Source: a bacterium
Lineage (GTDB): Bacteria > Myxococcota > UBA727 > JAUIJE01
Reading direction: 5' to 3'
Assembly (NCBI GenBank): GCA_030431455.1
Contig: JAUIJE010000002.1
Coordinates: 505,294 to 569,293 of the forward strand
DNA length: 64,000 bases
The position numbers and the translations under genes were made by a program. Below the pieces are notes generated by a model. That model saw only the letters and a list, made by a program, of their open reading frames with translations. It had not been told where the DNA came from and did no database searches. Shown piece by piece: positions 52,894 through 60,985 of the stretch. Each line of letters starts with the position of its first letter. Position 1 is the first letter of the stretch.

Positions 52894-53772
52894 TCAGAGC
52901 ATCAGCAGGGGCACGGACCGGAGCTCGAGGGCCAATGCATAGGCAGCGCCGTCGAGGGCGAGCATCTCGGTGTTGTCCGCGTCGCGGGTGCGAAAGATGA
53001 GCAGGTCGGCCTCGTGGGCCTCGACCAACCTCCGGTAGTCATTGGCTTGGTGGCCCATCTCGACCACCGGCTCGACGGTGATGGGGATGCCGGCGTCTTT
53101 GATCACCTGTTGGCAGGAGGCGATGTAGTCCGCGGGCTCTTTGAGCAGCCGGTCGCGGATCGCGGTCTCGGCTTCGTGGGTGGCGATGCTGGGAATCTTC
53201 GAGATGATGTCGATGTAGTGGTCGAACGCCTCGTCGTCCTCGATGTGGGTGAGGATGAGCTTGCCCTCGGGTTCACAAAAGCGGAGGCCCCAGTTCACCA
53301 GGCGGGCGTCGCCCGCGAGGTGGTCGGTGACGACCATGACCCGGTCGGTGTTGATCTCGGCCCAGGCGTAGCGCGCGTCGAGCTTGGGGTGGGGCAACAC
53401 CAGCACCGGCGGCGACAGCTGCCGGGTGAGCACGTTGAGCATCACCCCGAGGCTGTACGGCCACTGGTAGTCCTGGGTCTTGAGGTTGCGGTAGCTGCAC
53501 ACCAAATCGGGCTTGCGCTCCTGGACCTGGGTGAGCAGCCCGTCCACGTCGTCGTAGTCCGCGTCGCTGAGCACATCCCAGGTGCAGTCTTGCTTGTCCT
53601 TGCCGGTGCCGAGCACGGACAAAAACGCGCGCACCTTCTGCTCGAACTCGTCGGCCTGGGCCGGCGGCAGGTCGGTGACGACCAAAACCCGCCGTACGGA
53701 GACATCCTCGAGGACAAACGCGGGCTTGGCCGCCGCGTTGAACACGCTCTCGAACTGGTCGATGTTGGTCAT
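52894..53772 (-). CDS. universal stress protein, two tandem UspA-like domains
   Basis: Protein of 292 residues. The first half (RVLVVTDLPPAQADEFEQKV to QLSPPVLVLPHPK) and the second (DRVMVVTDHLAGDARLVNWG to LALELRSVPLLML) each have the Usp pattern of a strand ending in Asp, a long helix, and a final hydrophobic strand. The ATP-binding GxGxxG motif is not visible in either half, so it may not bind nucleotide. It precedes the transporter gene and probably modulates it. A hairpin lies just before its ribosome-binding site. Confidence 0.8.
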   Translation of the reverse strand: MTNIDQFESVFNAAAKPAFVLEDVSVRRVLVVTDLPPAQADEFEQKVRAFLSVLGTGKDKQDCTWDVLSDADYDDVDGLLTQVQERKPDLVCSYRNLKTQDYQWPYSLGVMLNVLTRQLSPPVLVLPHPKLDARYAWAEINTDRVMVVTDHLAGDARLVNWGLRFCEPEGKLILTHIEDDEAFDHYIDIISKIPSIATHEAETAIRDRLLKEPADYIASCQQVIKDAGIPITVEPVVEMGHQANDYRRLVEAHEADLLIFRTRDADNTEMLALDGAAYALALELRSVPLLML

Positions 53773-53782
53773 GCCGCCTTAT

Positions 53783-53808
53783 CGCACACATCCTCGCGGA
53801 TGTATGCG
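53783..53808 (-). promoter_or_regulatory. hairpin in the usp-transporter leader
   Basis: On the minus strand CGCATACATCC-GCGA-GGATGTGTGCG forms an 11-base stem with one G-U pair, ending about ten bases before the start codon and right at the AAGGCGG ribosome-binding site. The one imperfect pair would be C-A on the plus strand but G-U in the minus-strand RNA, which favours a role in this mRNA. Confidence 0.4.
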
Positions 53809-53830
53809 ACCGCCCACGGCCCGGCGCCGC

Positions 53831-55636
53831 TCACAGCTCGAGAGACTTGGTCGCCACCCGGTCGTGGATGCGCGCCACCGCGTCGGCCACGCTCATCGCG
53901 CCTTCGTTCTTGCCGCTGCGGAGCCGGAGCGCGATCTGTTCGGCCTCTTGCTCTTTGTCCCCGATGACGAACACGTAGGGCACCTTGTCGAGCTGGGCCG
54001 CGCGCACCTTGGCGTTCATGCGGTTGTCGCTCGCGTCGACGGTGGCGCGGATCTTTTGTTTGCGCAGCTCGGCTTTGACCTTCTCGCCGTACGCCACGTG
54101 GCGGTCGGTGATGGGCACGATGCGCACCTGCTCGGGGGCGATCCACGGAGGGAACGCACCTGCGCAGTGTTCGATCAGAATGCCGATGAAGCGCTCGAGC
54201 GAACCGTAAATCACGCGGTGGATGACGATGGGAGTCTGGAACTCCCCGTTGCTGTCCACATATTTGCACTCGAAGCGCCGCGGGAGCTGGAAGTCGAGCT
54301 GGATGGTGCCCATCTGCCAGTCGCGGCCGAGCACGTCCTCCATCACGATGTCGACCTTGGGCCCGTAGAACGCGCCGTCGCCGTGCTCGATGTGGTAGTT
54401 GCCCGGGCCCGCTTGGTCGTCGAGCACGCGCTTCAAGATCGCTTCGGCTTGGTCCCAGGTCTCGACGTCGCCGATGAACTTCTCGGGGCGGGTGCCGAGG
54501 CGGAACCGGTATTTCATCCCGAAGATGGTGTAGAACTTCTCGACGATGTCGAACACGCGTTTGTATTCGGCCTCGATCATGTCCGGGGCCACGAAGATGT
54601 GCGCGTCGTCTTGCTGGAAGCGCTGCACCCGCAACAACCCATGGAGAGTGCCCGACCGCTCGTTGCGGTGAAGCACATCGCAGTCCGAGAGGCGCAGGGG
54701 CAGGTCTTTGTAGCTGCGGCTCTTGAGGTTGAACACCACCATGGCGTTGGGGCAGTTCATCGGTTTGACCCCGTAGGTCACGTGCTCACTCACCGGGCAG
54801 ATGAACATGTTGTCTTTGTAGTGTCCCCAGTGACCGGAGATCTCCCACAATGCCTTTTCATTGATGAGCGGGGACGAAATCTCGTCGTAGCCGCGCTCCT
54901 CGTGTTCTTCGCGCCAGAAGTCCACCAAGGTGTTGAACAGCTTGAGGCCCTTGGGCAGCCAATAGGGCATACCCGGGGCGGTGGGCTCGAAGTGGAACAG
55001 GTCGAGCTCTTTGCCGAGCCGACGGTGGTCGCGCTTTTTGGCCTCTTCCAGGCGCTGGATGTGCTCGAACAGGTCCTTCTTGGTCGCCCACGCGGTGCCG
55101 TAGATGCGGGTGAGCTGGGGGCGGGTCTCGTCGCCCCGCCAGTACGCGCCGGCGGTGCGCAGGACCTTGATCGCCCGGGGGTCGATTTGGCCGGTGTGCT
55201 CGACGTGGGGGCCGGAGCACAGGTCGTAAAAATCGTCGTGCTGGTAGACGGTGAGCTTGGGGTCTTGGCCCTCGGGCAGGGGGTTGCCGTCGGCGTCGAG
55301 GCCTTCGCTCAAGATCTTCTCGACGAGCTCGAGCTTGTAGGCTTCGTCCTTGAACAGCTCCCGGGCCTCGGACGAGCTGACCTCCCGGACCTCAAAGGGG
55401 TGCTTGCCCTTGATGATTTCCTTCATGCGGTTTTCGATCCAAGCGAGGTCCTCGTCGTCGGGGACCTGGGGCAGATCGAAGTCGTAGTAGAAGCCATCGC
55501 GGATGGCGGGCCCGATGCCGAAGCTCACGGCCTCGACGCCAAAACGGTCCCGCACCGCTTGGGCCATGATGTGGGCCGAGCTGTGGCGGATGCGGTGAAG
55601 CTTGTCAGCGAGTTCGGATGCGTCGGCGTTGCTCAC
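53831..55636 (-). CDS. thrS: threonyl-tRNA synthetase without the TGS domain
   Basis: Protein of 601 residues, starting directly in the N2 editing domain (RHSSAHIMAQAVRDRFG; HxxxH editing motif). The N-terminal TGS domain of about 60 residues is absent. The class II core has motif 2 (HRNERSGTLHGLLRVQRFQQ), the zinc Cys in YGVKPMNCPNAMVVFN, the motif 3 region IYGSLERFIGILIEHCAGAF, and the C-terminal anticodon domain (VRIVPITDRHVAYGEKVKAE). It charges tRNA-Thr in the cytosol. No T-box or leader is recognised. infC, often next to thrS, is not adjacent. Confidence 0.95.
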   Translation of the reverse strand: MSNADASELADKLHRIRHSSAHIMAQAVRDRFGVEAVSFGIGPAIRDGFYYDFDLPQVPDDEDLAWIENRMKEIIKGKHPFEVREVSSSEARELFKDEAYKLELVEKILSEGLDADGNPLPEGQDPKLTVYQHDDFYDLCSGPHVEHTGQIDPRAIKVLRTAGAYWRGDETRPQLTRIYGTAWATKKDLFEHIQRLEEAKKRDHRRLGKELDLFHFEPTAPGMPYWLPKGLKLFNTLVDFWREEHEERGYDEISSPLINEKALWEISGHWGHYKDNMFICPVSEHVTYGVKPMNCPNAMVVFNLKSRSYKDLPLRLSDCDVLHRNERSGTLHGLLRVQRFQQDDAHIFVAPDMIEAEYKRVFDIVEKFYTIFGMKYRFRLGTRPEKFIGDVETWDQAEAILKRVLDDQAGPGNYHIEHGDGAFYGPKVDIVMEDVLGRDWQMGTIQLDFQLPRRFECKYVDSNGEFQTPIVIHRVIYGSLERFIGILIEHCAGAFPPWIAPEQVRIVPITDRHVAYGEKVKAELRKQKIRATVDASDNRMNAKVRAAQLDKVPYVFVIGDKEQEAEQIALRLRSGKNEGAMSVADAVARIHDRVATKSLEL

Positions 55637-55814
55637 GCGGGTACCTCGGGCGCATGGCGCATTTGATCGTCAGGGCACACCTGGCGTGTGCCCCGTCGAG
55701 ATAGCCACGGAAAAAACCGAACGCAACCGCGGGCGGGCCGTGAACGCCTGGCCCGAGGCCGCGCGCCGGCAGGCTGGATCCGTCCAACCCGCCCCTCCGG
55801 GTCGTTTCTCCTCG

Positions 55815-56822
55815 GTGAAGGCAGGTCTGTTCCTGGTGTTGACGACGGTGGGCCTGTCCGCGGGGGCCTCGGCCCAGACCGCGCCCCCGTCGCCCGCCGA
55901 CCCCGGGCCGGCCACGGGCCCGCCGGCGCCGGCCCACGAGCCCTTCGGCCCGGCCCAGCTGTCCGGCCTGCTCGGCAAGCGCGTCGTGGTCCGCGACATC
56001 GTGGGCCAGGACTACACCGGGGTGGCCAAGACCCTGGGCCGCGATCGCCTCGAGCTCACCGGCGACGAAGGCCCGCTCTACATCAAATACAAACACATTG
56101 TGTCGGTGCAGGTCGTGGCCCCCACCCTCACCGAACGCGCCGCCGACGCGGCCCTCGTCGCGGCCGGGGGCGTGGCCGCGGGGGCCGGCGCCGCGGCCAC
56201 GAAGTTTGGCGAGCGGGTGGGCGATGCCCTCGGGGCCCAAACCGAAAAGGCCCTCGACGAGCAGAACATCATCGAGCGCGGCATCGACCTCGGCTTTGAC
56301 GCCCTCGAGCAGCGCCTGCTCGGCCAGGATGAGCGCGACCTCGACGAGGAGCCGGCGCCCGCGCCCCCCGGCCCCCTCGGGGACTGGGACGGCCCGGCGC
56401 CCGAGACCCGCCGGGAGGCGTTCGAACAGGCCCGCCAGGACCGGCACTTCGAAGGGCTGGCCCCGCCCGAGGAGCTCGCCCCCGAAGACGCCCGCTACGC
56501 CCTCGGGCTCGAGGCCGGCGAGGCCGCGGCCGCGGCGCGGCATTTCCCGGTGTGGTTTTTGGGTGGGCTGTTCGCGGGGGTGATGCCGGTGAGCTGTTGC
56601 GCGGCCCTCGCCGTCGGAATGTTATTGCCTGCGCGGCCGCCGTTTGATTCCGGCAGCCGGTCCAAGGCGTTTCACGAGGGGTTCGAGGACGGATACGCGG
56701 GCGAGGTGCGCTTTTGGCGGGTCGCGTCGGTGGCCGGCGGGGCCACGGTGATGGTCGGGCTCATGACCGCGGGGGTGCTCGCCGCGGGGGGCGCGTACGT
56801 GCTCACCGGTGGTTTTCGGTAG
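55815..56822 (+). CDS. secreted hypothetical protein with two C-terminal membrane helices
   Basis: Protein of 335 residues. The GTG at 55815 is chosen because it opens a signal peptide (KAGLFLVLTTVGLSAGASA). The frame upstream to 55602 overlaps thrS and has no coding character. A Pro-rich spacer leads to a small beta domain (GLLGKRVVVRDIVGQDYTGV, LYIKYKHIVSVQVV), similar to RNA-chaperone-like or SH3-like barrels. A helical region follows, then two hydrophobic segments at about 245-268 and 300-330. No family is recognised. Head-to-head with thrS, which may share its control region. Confidence 0.6.
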   Translation: MKAGLFLVLTTVGLSAGASAQTAPPSPADPGPATGPPAPAHEPFGPAQLSGLLGKRVVVRDIVGQDYTGVAKTLGRDRLELTGDEGPLYIKYKHIVSVQVVAPTLTERAADAALVAAGGVAAGAGAAATKFGERVGDALGAQTEKALDEQNIIERGIDLGFDALEQRLLGQDERDLDEEPAPAPPGPLGDWDGPAPETRREAFEQARQDRHFEGLAPPEELAPEDARYALGLEAGEAAAAARHFPVWFLGGLFAGVMPVSCCAALAVGMLLPARPPFDSGSRSKAFHEGFEDGYAGEVRFWRVASVAGGATVMVGLMTAGVLAAGGAYVLTGGFR

Positions 56823-56874
56823 CCGGGCATTGATTCGCAGGAATGCGCGCCCCCGTGGCGGGGTTTTGGTGCGC

Positions 56875-57468
56875 ATGTCACGTCCCCAGCACGTCCGGTT
56901 TCGTTTGGTTGGCTTTGCCGTCTCGATGGCGTGGATGTGGATCGCTCCCACCGCCCAGGCCGCGCCCCTCTGGGAGGACGTACAGCAACATTTGCAAGGA
57001 CAATGGACGGCCCCGGTCGACGGGGGCCAGCGCACCATCGACGTGGTGTACGAGCCGTTGTCCGGGGGCACCATCATCGCCGAGCGGTTCGGCACCGGGC
57101 CGCGCCAGTCGCTTACCGTCTATCACCCCGACGGGGACAGCGTGCTCGCCACCCACTATTGCCCCCAGGGCAACCAGCCGCGGCTGCGGGCCCGGCGCCG
57201 CAAAGGGGACAAGCTGACGTTTGACTTCGCCGATGTCACCAACCGGAAAAAGGACCAGTCGATGTTGCGGTCCTTGACCTATTCCTTTTCCGAAGGTCCC
57301 CACGTCTTGGTGCGCACGGAGATCTACGTCGGCCCCGACGGCAAAGACGAGGTCACCACGTTGCGGTTTGTGAAGCAGGGGGCGGTGCCGGCGCACAAAA
57401 AGACGGCGCCGCGAAAGGCGGCGCCGGCGCACAAAAAGACGGCGCCGCGAAAGGCGGCGCCGAATTAG
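56875..57468 (+). CDS. secreted hypothetical protein with C-terminal Lys/Ala/Pro repeat
   Basis: Protein of 197 residues from the ATG at 56875. Signal peptide (LVGFAVSMAWMWIAPTAQAA). The mature part is a beta-rich domain of about 130 residues (LWEDVQQHLQGQWTAPVDGG, SGGTIIAERFGTGPRQSLTV, DSVLATHYCPQGNQPRL), the pattern of lipocalin-like or DUF1579-like barrels that bind small lipids. It ends in two copies of AHKKTAPRKAAP. Their DNA, read on the other strand, gives the terminators of the encapsulin operon. A weak hairpin (CCCCG/CGGGG, TTTT) at 56852-56868 separates it from the previous gene. Confidence 0.65.
   Translation: MSRPQHVRFRLVGFAVSMAWMWIAPTAQAAPLWEDVQQHLQGQWTAPVDGGQRTIDVVYEPLSGGTIIAERFGTGPRQSLTVYHPDGDSVLATHYCPQGNQPRLRARRRKGDKLTFDFADVTNRKKDQSMLRSLTYSFSEGPHVLVRTEIYVGPDGKDEVTTLRFVKQGAVPAHKKTAPRKAAPAHKKTAPRKAAPN
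57391..57462 (+). repeat. two tandem 36-base repeats at the gene end
   Basis: Two identical 36-base units encode AHKKTAPRKAAP twice. Each unit contains an A-run and a self-complementary GC-rich stem that act as a terminator on the opposite strand. Confidence 0.9.
57397..57462 (-). terminator. tandem intrinsic terminators of the encapsulin operon
   Basis: On the minus strand CGGCGCCGC-CTTTC-GCGGCGCCG followed by TCTTTTT occurs twice, 36 bases apart (stems 57440-57462 and 57404-57426). The first begins 25 bases after the encapsulin stop. Both stems are perfect nine-base pairs. They lie inside the 3' coding end of the convergent gene. Confidence 0.85.
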
Positions 57469-57486
57469 CGGACCGTCGCGCGTGGC

Positions 57487-58326
57487 CTATTCGATGGTGC
57501 AGATCGCGTCGGGGTGTTTGATCCGCGGGAGCACCGCCTCGACCACCCGGAACGGGTGGTTCATGCGTTCGGCCCCGAGGTAGGCCACCGACATGTCCAT
57601 GGACACCGCGATGTCGAGGTTCTCTTTGCCGGTGGAGACCAGCACCGCCACGTCGCCGCGCAGCAGGTTGGACTGGTAGACGCCGTCTTCGCAGAGCCGG
57701 CGAATGGTCTCGATCTCGAGCACGCCGGTCTTGTCGAACACCCGGTGCAGCTGGGCGTAAAGCTTGGGCGTGGTCACCAATGCATAAGGTGCATAGTGCT
57801 CGCCCCCGTTGAGCTTCTCGGCCGCGGCCACCACGTTCTGGTAGCCGGTGCCGGGCTTGGACCAGTCCCCGAGCTTCGTCTTGTTGCGGCCTTTGGCGTT
57901 GCAGAGGCCTTCGATGCCCAAGTTCTTGTCCCCGTAGAAGATGAGCTCATCTTCCATCTTGGCGCACAGGTTGGCCGCGCCCGCGGCCGCGGACACGTCG
58001 AGGGGCATGTTGTGGGAGCGGGCGGCCTCGATGTCGCGCCAGTGGAGCACAAAGTCCTTGTAGATGAGCGGGATGGTCTTGAACGTGCGCTTGTCCGAGA
58101 ACATGCGCGCGGTCTCCGCCTCGCCCACGAGGTTGATGGCGCCCTTTTCGCTCCCGGTGAACTGGTCTTCGGGAACGGTCTGCACCCCCGCGCCCAGAGG
58201 ACCGTAGAGGTCGATGAAGCGGCGACCGATCAGCGCCCGGCGGGCGACCTTGACCACCGTCTCGTTCATGCTGTTCCATTGTTCTTCGCCGAGCGGGTTT
58301 TCGTTGTGGCCAAGATAATCAGTCAT
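57487..58326 (-). CDS. enc: encapsulin shell protein, family 1 (HK97 fold)
   Basis: Protein of 279 residues, close to the usual 265-290. Landmarks of family 1 encapsulins are an N-terminal MTDYLGHNENPLGEEQWNSM (N-arm that binds cargo peptides), VVKVARRALIGRRFIDLYGPLGAG, YKDFVLHWRDIEAARSHNMP (E-loop and spine region) and LDIAVSMDMSVAYLGAERMN. It self-assembles into a T=1 or T=3 shell around cargo. The gene lies 22 bases after the ferritin-like cargo gene, so the two are cotranscribed. The start follows a GGAG-like site (ATGACTGATTAT). Confidence 0.95.
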   Translation of the reverse strand: MTDYLGHNENPLGEEQWNSMNETVVKVARRALIGRRFIDLYGPLGAGVQTVPEDQFTGSEKGAINLVGEAETARMFSDKRTFKTIPLIYKDFVLHWRDIEAARSHNMPLDVSAAAGAANLCAKMEDELIFYGDKNLGIEGLCNAKGRNKTKLGDWSKPGTGYQNVVAAAEKLNGGEHYAPYALVTTPKLYAQLHRVFDKTGVLEIETIRRLCEDGVYQSNLLRGDVAVLVSTGKENLDIAVSMDMSVAYLGAERMNHPFRVVEAVLPRIKHPDAICTIE

Positions 58327-58348
58327 CGGGAGAGTCCCTTCTGCGCGG

Positions 58349-58756
58349 TCAGCGCCGCGTTTTCAAACTGCCAACGGTGAGTTGTCGATAGCCGGTCATC
58401 GTCGAGAACGACGAAAGGCGGGGAGGGGGATCGGCGGGGGCTGGCCCGGCTTGGGCGGGTGCGGGTGCGGGTGCGGGTGCGGGGGGGGCGTCCTGCTTGG
58501 GCGCGCCCGCGAAATGGTCGGGCCGCACATCCACCGTCTGGAGCTGCTTTTTCTGGGCGGTGTCGCGCTCCTCGATCAGCTTGAGCGCCTCCGCCACGTG
58601 CTCTTTTTCTTCGTCCGCGAGGTGCTGAAAAAACGCCTGCAGGCGCTCATCGTGGGCCGCGGCCGCGTAGCCCTCGTATTCGCTGATGGTGTCGAGCTCC
58701 CGGGCCATCACCCGGCGGAGCAGCATCAGGTCTTGGCGGTCATCGGGCGAAATCAC
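58349..58756 (-). CDS. encapsulated ferritin-like cargo protein (EncFtn) with targeting peptide
   Basis: Protein of 135 residues from GTG 58756, preceded by GGAGG; TTG 58774 is an alternative. Residues 1-70 form a two-helix ferritin-like unit with metal ligands in ELDTISEYEGYAA and the LADEEKEHVAEAL Glu-x-x-His motif, as in EncFtn ferroxidases that assemble into rings inside encapsulins and mineralise iron. A flexible Pro/Ala linker (residues 88-110) leads to the last residues GYRQLTVGSLKTRR. LTVGSLK is a typical encapsulin targeting peptide. The partner shell gene follows directly. A Fur-like box lies upstream. Confidence 0.93.
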   Translation of the reverse strand: MISPDDRQDLMLLRRVMARELDTISEYEGYAAAAHDERLQAFFQHLADEEKEHVAEALKLIEERDTAQKKQLQTVDVRPDHFAGAPKQDAPPAPAPAPAPAQAGPAPADPPPRLSSFSTMTGYRQLTVGSLKTRR

Positions 58757-58798
58757 ACACCTCCAGGCCCGCAACGTAGTGAACGACCTGGGCCGACG

Positions 58799-58824
58799 TC
58801 AAGCAACCTTTTGAAATTGCTTGA
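58799..58824. promoter_or_regulatory. perfect inverted repeat before the encapsulin operon
   Basis: TCAAGCAA and TTGCTTGA are perfect eight-base arms with a ten-base centre, located 43 bases upstream of the cargo start. It sits beside the Fur-like site and may bind a second regulator. On the plus strand, TTGACT (58821-58826) could be the -35 of the peptidase gene. Confidence 0.45.
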
Positions 58825-58830
58825 CTTTCG

Positions 58831-58853
58831 GAATGAGACTCATTTTCATTCTC
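58831..58853. promoter_or_regulatory. Fur-box-like sequence
   Basis: GAATGAGACTCATTTTCATTC contains the perfect palindrome AATGAG-A-CTCATT and a further CATT half site, resembling the GATAATGATAATCATTATC Fur consensus as three hexamer-type repeats. It lies in the 126-base divergent region between the encapsulin cargo gene and the M1 peptidase gene and could control either or both with iron. Confidence 0.6.
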
Positions 58854-58882
58854 GTTCTTCCCTTGGCGCCCGGGAGCCTTCT

Positions 58883-60340
58883 ATGCCCCTTCGTTGCCCC
58901 CCCGGGGCCCTGTTTGTGCTCACCGCCCTGACCCTGTCTTGCGCCAGCGACCCGGCCCCGGCGCCGCCGTCCCGGCCCCCGCCCACCCGGGCCCGGCCCG
59001 TGGACGTGGATCGGCGGGACCGCGCCCCCGCCCCACCCCCCGTGCCCCACCTCCGGCTGCGGGCCGACATCGATCCCGGCGCCCACACCGTGCGCGCCAC
59101 CGCGACCTGGACCGCCCCGGCCGGCGTGCCGTGGCCGACGCTGTACATTCACCGTGCCGCCCGCATCACCGACGCGCGCATCGACGATGCCCCCGGTCAG
59201 GCCCACCTGGCCGTCGACGGCGCGCCACCTCCCTACGTCGACGTCGCGCGGCCGCTGCGACTCTCGGCCCCGCCCGGCCGTACATTGACATTGTCATACA
59301 CCCTCGCCCTCGGCGAAGACCCCGTCGCCGACGTCAACCAGATCGCCCCGGACCTCGTGGAGCTGGCGATCTACGCGGGCTGGTACCCGTTCTCCCCGGC
59401 TTGGCGCGCGTTGACCTATGACCTCGAGGTCACCATGCCCGGTGACGCCACCGTGCTCACCAACGCCACCCCCGTCGCCGCCACCGCCCCCGGCCGCGTC
59501 GCCTTTCGCACCGACGCGCCCGGCAACGACGTGGCCCTCGTGGCCGCGCCCGGCGTGCACTGCCAGACCACCCGGAGCGACACGCTGCAGCTTCGGCTGT
59601 GCGACACCGACCGCAGCGCTCCCCACCGCCGCACCCGCCAAACCCACTTCACCGACGCGCTGCGCACCTTCACCGAGCGCTACTCCCGCGCCGCCCTCGA
59701 CGCCACCGCCACGGTGGTCTACGCGCCCCGCGCCGGCTGGGGCTATTCACGGTTTCCCCTCATCGTGGTCAGCGAGGAGCGGGCCGCCCGCAGCCACCGC
59801 GAACCCTTCGGCGAAGCCCGCGACACCCGCGGCACCGTCCACGAGCTCGCCCACTTCTGGTGGCAGGTGGCGGATACCTCCACCGACGACGACTGGCTCA
59901 ACGAAGCCTTGGCCGAATACAGCGCGCTGCGCTTCACCGTCGACACCTTCGGCGACGGGTACCTGGCGGCGGCGTGGGACGACTTCACTGCGGCCTGCGC
60001 CAAAGCCCAGACCGGTGAGCCGGTGATCGGCACCCCCGCGGACTCCGCCGACCGCTACCTCAACTGGTACCTCAAGCCCGCCTTCGCCCTGCTCGCCGCC
60101 GCCCGCCAAGACCCGAACCAGATGGTGGACTACGCCCTCGGCGCGGTCTTTCGCTTCAGCTACGAGGACCGCGCCGCCGATGCCAAACGGTTGTTCAACC
60201 AACTGAGCCACCACGTCGACGACGCCGTCACCGCCACCCTGTCCCAACGCCTCCACGCCCCCGGCTGGGACGACGCCACGTTGGCCGCGGTGCGGTCCGA
60301 CCTCGGGCTTGCCCCCGGTGACCCTCCGGGGCCACGATAG
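58883..60340 (+). CDS. lipoprotein M1-family metallopeptidase
   Basis: Protein of 485 residues from the ATG at 58883. Lipobox TLS-C (residue 20), then a Pro/Arg-rich linker. The N-terminal part (residues about 60-230) has M1-like beta strands, and the catalytic part carries HELAHFWW (near residue 319) and LNEALAEYSALRF eighteen residues later, the HExxH...E zinc set of M1 aminopeptidases. A GAMEN-like exopeptidase motif is not visible (RFPLIVVSEE occupies that place), so its specificity is uncertain. It is divergent from the encapsulin operon and may be iron-regulated. The methyltransferase gene follows after nine bases. Confidence 0.85.
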   Translation: MPLRCPPGALFVLTALTLSCASDPAPAPPSRPPPTRARPVDVDRRDRAPAPPPVPHLRLRADIDPGAHTVRATATWTAPAGVPWPTLYIHRAARITDARIDDAPGQAHLAVDGAPPPYVDVARPLRLSAPPGRTLTLSYTLALGEDPVADVNQIAPDLVELAIYAGWYPFSPAWRALTYDLEVTMPGDATVLTNATPVAATAPGRVAFRTDAPGNDVALVAAPGVHCQTTRSDTLQLRLCDTDRSAPHRRTRQTHFTDALRTFTERYSRAALDATATVVYAPRAGWGYSRFPLIVVSEERAARSHREPFGEARDTRGTVHELAHFWWQVADTSTDDDWLNEALAEYSALRFTVDTFGDGYLAAAWDDFTAACAKAQTGEPVIGTPADSADRYLNWYLKPAFALLAAARQDPNQMVDYALGAVFRFSYEDRAADAKRLFNQLSHHVDDAVTATLSQRLHAPGWDDATLAAVRSDLGLAPGDPPGPR

Positions 60341-60349
60341 GGAGCCGCC

Positions 60350-60985
60350 ATGACCGCCACCGCCACCTTCTGGGACAACATCGCCCAAAGCTACGCCCAA
60401 CAACCCGTGGCCAACCCCGCGGCGTTTGACCGCAAGATCGCCCTCACCCGCGAACGCATGCGGCCCGACCACGTCGTGCTCGACATCGGCTGCGGCACCG
60501 GCTCCCTCTGCCTCCGGCTCGCGCCCGCGGCCGCCGCGGTGCACGGCCTCGACGTGTCCCCGGCCATGACCCAGATCGCCCGCGACAAGGCCAAGGCCGC
60601 CGGCGCCGATCACGTGCAGTTTCATACCGGTCCGTTCGACGAGACGTTCGACGCGTTCGGCCCGGCCAGCCTCGACGGCGTCTGCGCCTACAGCATTCTT
60701 CACCTCGTCGAGGACCGCCCCGCCGCGCTGGCCCGGGTGTTTTCGTTGCTCAAGCCCGGCGGCTTCTTTGTCTCGTCGACGGTGTGCCTGGGCAACTCCT
60801 GGGCCCCCTACCGGCCGTTGCTCGCGGTCATGACCGCCCTCGGCAAAGCGCCCCCGGTGGTCGCGGTCGTGCGCACCCGCACTTTGCTCGCGGAGATCGC
60901 CGGCGCGGGCTTTGTCGACATCGAGGAGCACGACGTGGGGGCCAAGCCCACCATCGCCTTCGTCACCGCCCGCAAACCGGATTGA
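60350..60985 (+). CDS. class I SAM-dependent methyltransferase
   Basis: Protein of 211 residues. Motif I is VVLDIGCGTGSLCLRLAPAA (near residues 43-60), then GLDVSPAM for the adenosine, and VQFHTGPFDETFDAFGPASL, DGVCAYSILHLVEDRPAALARV as motifs II-III. It resembles small UbiE-like enzymes acting on lipids or quinones. Probably cotranscribed with the upstream peptidase gene. No pathway partner is close, so the substrate is open. Confidence 0.88.
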   Translation: MTATATFWDNIAQSYAQQPVANPAAFDRKIALTRERMRPDHVVLDIGCGTGSLCLRLAPAAAAVHGLDVSPAMTQIARDKAKAAGADHVQFHTGPFDETFDAFGPASLDGVCAYSILHLVEDRPAALARVFSLLKPGGFFVSSTVCLGNSWAPYRPLLAVMTALGKAPPVVAVVRTRTLLAEIAGAGFVDIEEHDVGAKPTIAFVTARKPD

